A program made the translations under genes and the position numbers. From contig DAOWNM010000151.1 in NCBI GenBank assembly GCA_030642565.1, positions 1 to 6,677 on the forward strand: DNA of 6,677 nt. Reading direction: 5' to 3'. The notes under the pieces were generated by a model. That model worked only from the letters and a program-made list of their open reading frames with translations, made no database searches and was not told the origin of the DNA. Every line of letters begins with the position of its first letter. The first letter of the stretch is position 1. This document shows, in pieces, positions 5,664 to 6,677 of the stretch. Origin of the DNA: Bacteroidota bacterium (lineage in GTDB: Bacteria; Bacteroidota; Bacteroidia; Bacteroidales; GCA-2748055).

Positions 5664-6047
5664 ATGACAAAACGACTTACAAAAGCTGAAGAGGAGATCA
5701 TGCTGGTCCTCTGGAAACTCGGGGAGGCCACCATCAGAGAGGTAATGAATGAGCTCTCAGAACCCAACACCCCATATACCACGGTATCCACTGTTGTACG
5801 CGTGCTGGAGAAAAAAGAGTTTGTGGGCCACAAAGCAGTAGGAACCACTTACCTCTATCACCCCCAGGTACCGAAAAAGGAGTACCTGAGAGGCTATCTT
5901 TCAGGGATCGTCTCCAACTACTTTGATGGATCATTCACCAGGCTTGCCACTTTTTTCGCCAGAGAAAACGACCTGAATATGAGTGAACTGCAAGAGATCA
6001 TTGCCGATATCGAGTCCGAACTAAAAGACGCTGACCATCATGAATGA
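5664..6047 (+). CDS. BlaI/MecI/CopY-family winged-helix transcriptional repressor
   Basis: From the ATG at 5664 the product is 127 residues, the normal size. It opens with MTKRLTKAEEEIMLVLWKLG, the usual BlaI N-terminus. Residues 22-60 contain the winged helix with the recognition segment TPYTTVSTVVRVLEKKEFVGHK (36-57), and TTYLYHP (61-67) is the wing. Residues about 71-120 form the helical dimerisation part. A longer in-frame start at 5535 is rejected because it would read through the promoter and repeats. In the staphylococcal systems BlaR1 activation leads to BlaI cleavage between Asn and Phe; the aligned position here is TFFA (96-99) with Phe97-Phe98, so the Asn is not conserved. The gene overlaps the downstream M56 peptidase gene by 8 nt, indicating translational coupling. 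Its targets are unknown: no beta-lactamase gene is present in the window, and such pairs in Bacteroidota often control other envelope genes. Confidence 0.93.
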   Translation: MTKRLTKAEEEIMLVLWKLGEATIREVMNELSEPNTPYTTVSTVVRVLEKKEFVGHKAVGTTYLYHPQVPKKEYLRGYLSGIVSNYFDGSFTRLATFFARENDLNMSELQEIIADIESELKDADHHE

Positions 6048-6677
6048 TCTGTTCCTGTACCTCGCAAAGGTTTCGGCCGGACTGGCCATTGTGTTCCTGC
6101 CCTACTACTTCCTGTTCCGAAACGACTCTAACCTGGTTATCAAACGATTCTACCTGCTTGCAGGAGTGGTAGCCGCATGGATATTTCCATTTATCACCTT
6201 CCGCAAACTGCCACTGGCGGTGGATCTTACACCTACGGTTTTTATTGACCTGGATGAACCCGCCACCCTGCCTGTTCTGCTCGATAATGCGGGTACAGAA
6301 ACCGGACTGACCATCAACTGGCTGCAGGTTGTAATCTTTGTTTACCTGGCCGGGCTCACCTTTATGTTCCTTAAGAACCTGTTTATTATAGTAAAATGGA
6401 ACTTCACATGGCTCCGTACCCACGATAAAGAGGGTGTGGCATATACCAAAAATGACCAGGTCTTCACCCTTTTTACCAGGATCTTTGTCCCCGGTTCATT
6501 ACGGGAAAAGGAGGATCTTGACAGTGTACTCCTCCATGAAAAAGCACATATCCGACAGCTTCATTTTATCGACCTGATAATCATGGAGCTTACCCTGCTG
6601 CTTACATGGTTCAATCCTTTCTCATGGCTTATTTCCAGGATGATTAAAGAGAACCACGAGTACCTGGCCGACAGGCA
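6040..6677 (+). CDS. M56-family (BlaR1/MecR1-like) membrane metallopeptidase, 5' part, runs off the window
   Basis: The frame opens with ATG at 6040, inside the last codons of the repressor gene, and stays open to the window edge, giving 212 residues plus a partial codon. Hydrophobic segments are near residues 5-26, 36-54, 98-120 and 172-189. The zinc-protease signature is complete: His166-Glu-Lys-Ala-His170 (HExxH) inside LLHEKAHIRQLHFIDL, and then ENHEYLAD at 204-211, which supplies the third ligand region of the M56 family. In known systems this protease senses a signal through a C-terminal extracellular domain and triggers removal of the BlaI repressor. Here the C-terminal part is outside the window, so it is unknown whether a penicillin-binding sensor domain, a TonB-like domain or another domain follows. 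An alternative ATG at 6044 is in a different frame and is ruled out by the protein match. Confidence 0.92.
   Translation, partial: MNDLFLYLAKVSAGLAIVFLPYYFLFRNDSNLVIKRFYLLAGVVAAWIFPFITFRKLPLAVDLTPTVFIDLDEPATLPVLLDNAGTETGLTINWLQVVIFVYLAGLTFMFLKNLFIIVKWNFTWLRTHDKEGVAYTKNDQVFTLFTRIFVPGSLREKEDLDSVLLHEKAHIRQLHFIDLIIMELTLLLTWFNPFSWLISRMIKENHEYLADR

Overview
The window looks like a chromosomal piece of a Bacteroidota-type bacterium, probably an anaerobe with respiratory sulfur metabolism. The reasons are a perfect TAnnTTTG-type -7 promoter element, genes that mostly lack strong Shine-Dalgarno sequences, a BlaI/M56-peptidase pair of the type common in that phylum, and the protein style overall. This assignment is an inference; no rRNA or other marker gene is present.

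Bases 1-3082 (+ strand) are a sulfur-related operon that enters the window already in progress. It contains the 3' end of a four-cluster ferredoxin subunit (PsrB/NrfC type), a complete NrfD/PsrC quinone-interacting membrane subunit, two half-size YeeE/YedE (DUF395, PmpA/PmpB-like) sulfur transport proteins, and an exported rhodanese-fold protein. A plausible reading is a periplasm-facing, molybdopterin-type sulfur oxyanion or polysulfide reductase whose catalytic subunit lies upstream of the window, coupled to movement of reduced sulfur across the inner membrane. The rhodanese is unusual: the active-site cysteine is a serine, and the only cysteine in the whole protein is its last residue, after a long flexible tail.

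Bases 3083-3866 hold a HigB-HigA toxin-antitoxin pair on the - strand, convergent with the sulfur operon. Bases 3867-5401 (- strand) hold a ComM/YifB Mg-chelatase-like AAA+ gene broken into two frames by what looks like a single missing base in a CCC run. Restoring one base gives a normal 511-residue protein.

Bases 5402-5663 are a divergent intergenic region. Its right half is AT-rich, with three imperfect 20-bp tandem repeats, a TTACGTAA palindrome and a Bacteroidota-like promoter in front of a BlaI/MecI-family repressor (5664-6047). That gene overlaps by 8 nt the start of an M56 (BlaR1/MecR1-like) membrane metallopeptidase, which runs off the right edge. Together they form a typical signal-transducing protease/repressor pair whose target genes are not visible here.

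No rRNA, tRNA, CRISPR array, insertion sequence or phage gene was seen. No stretch over 300 bases lacks a gene.
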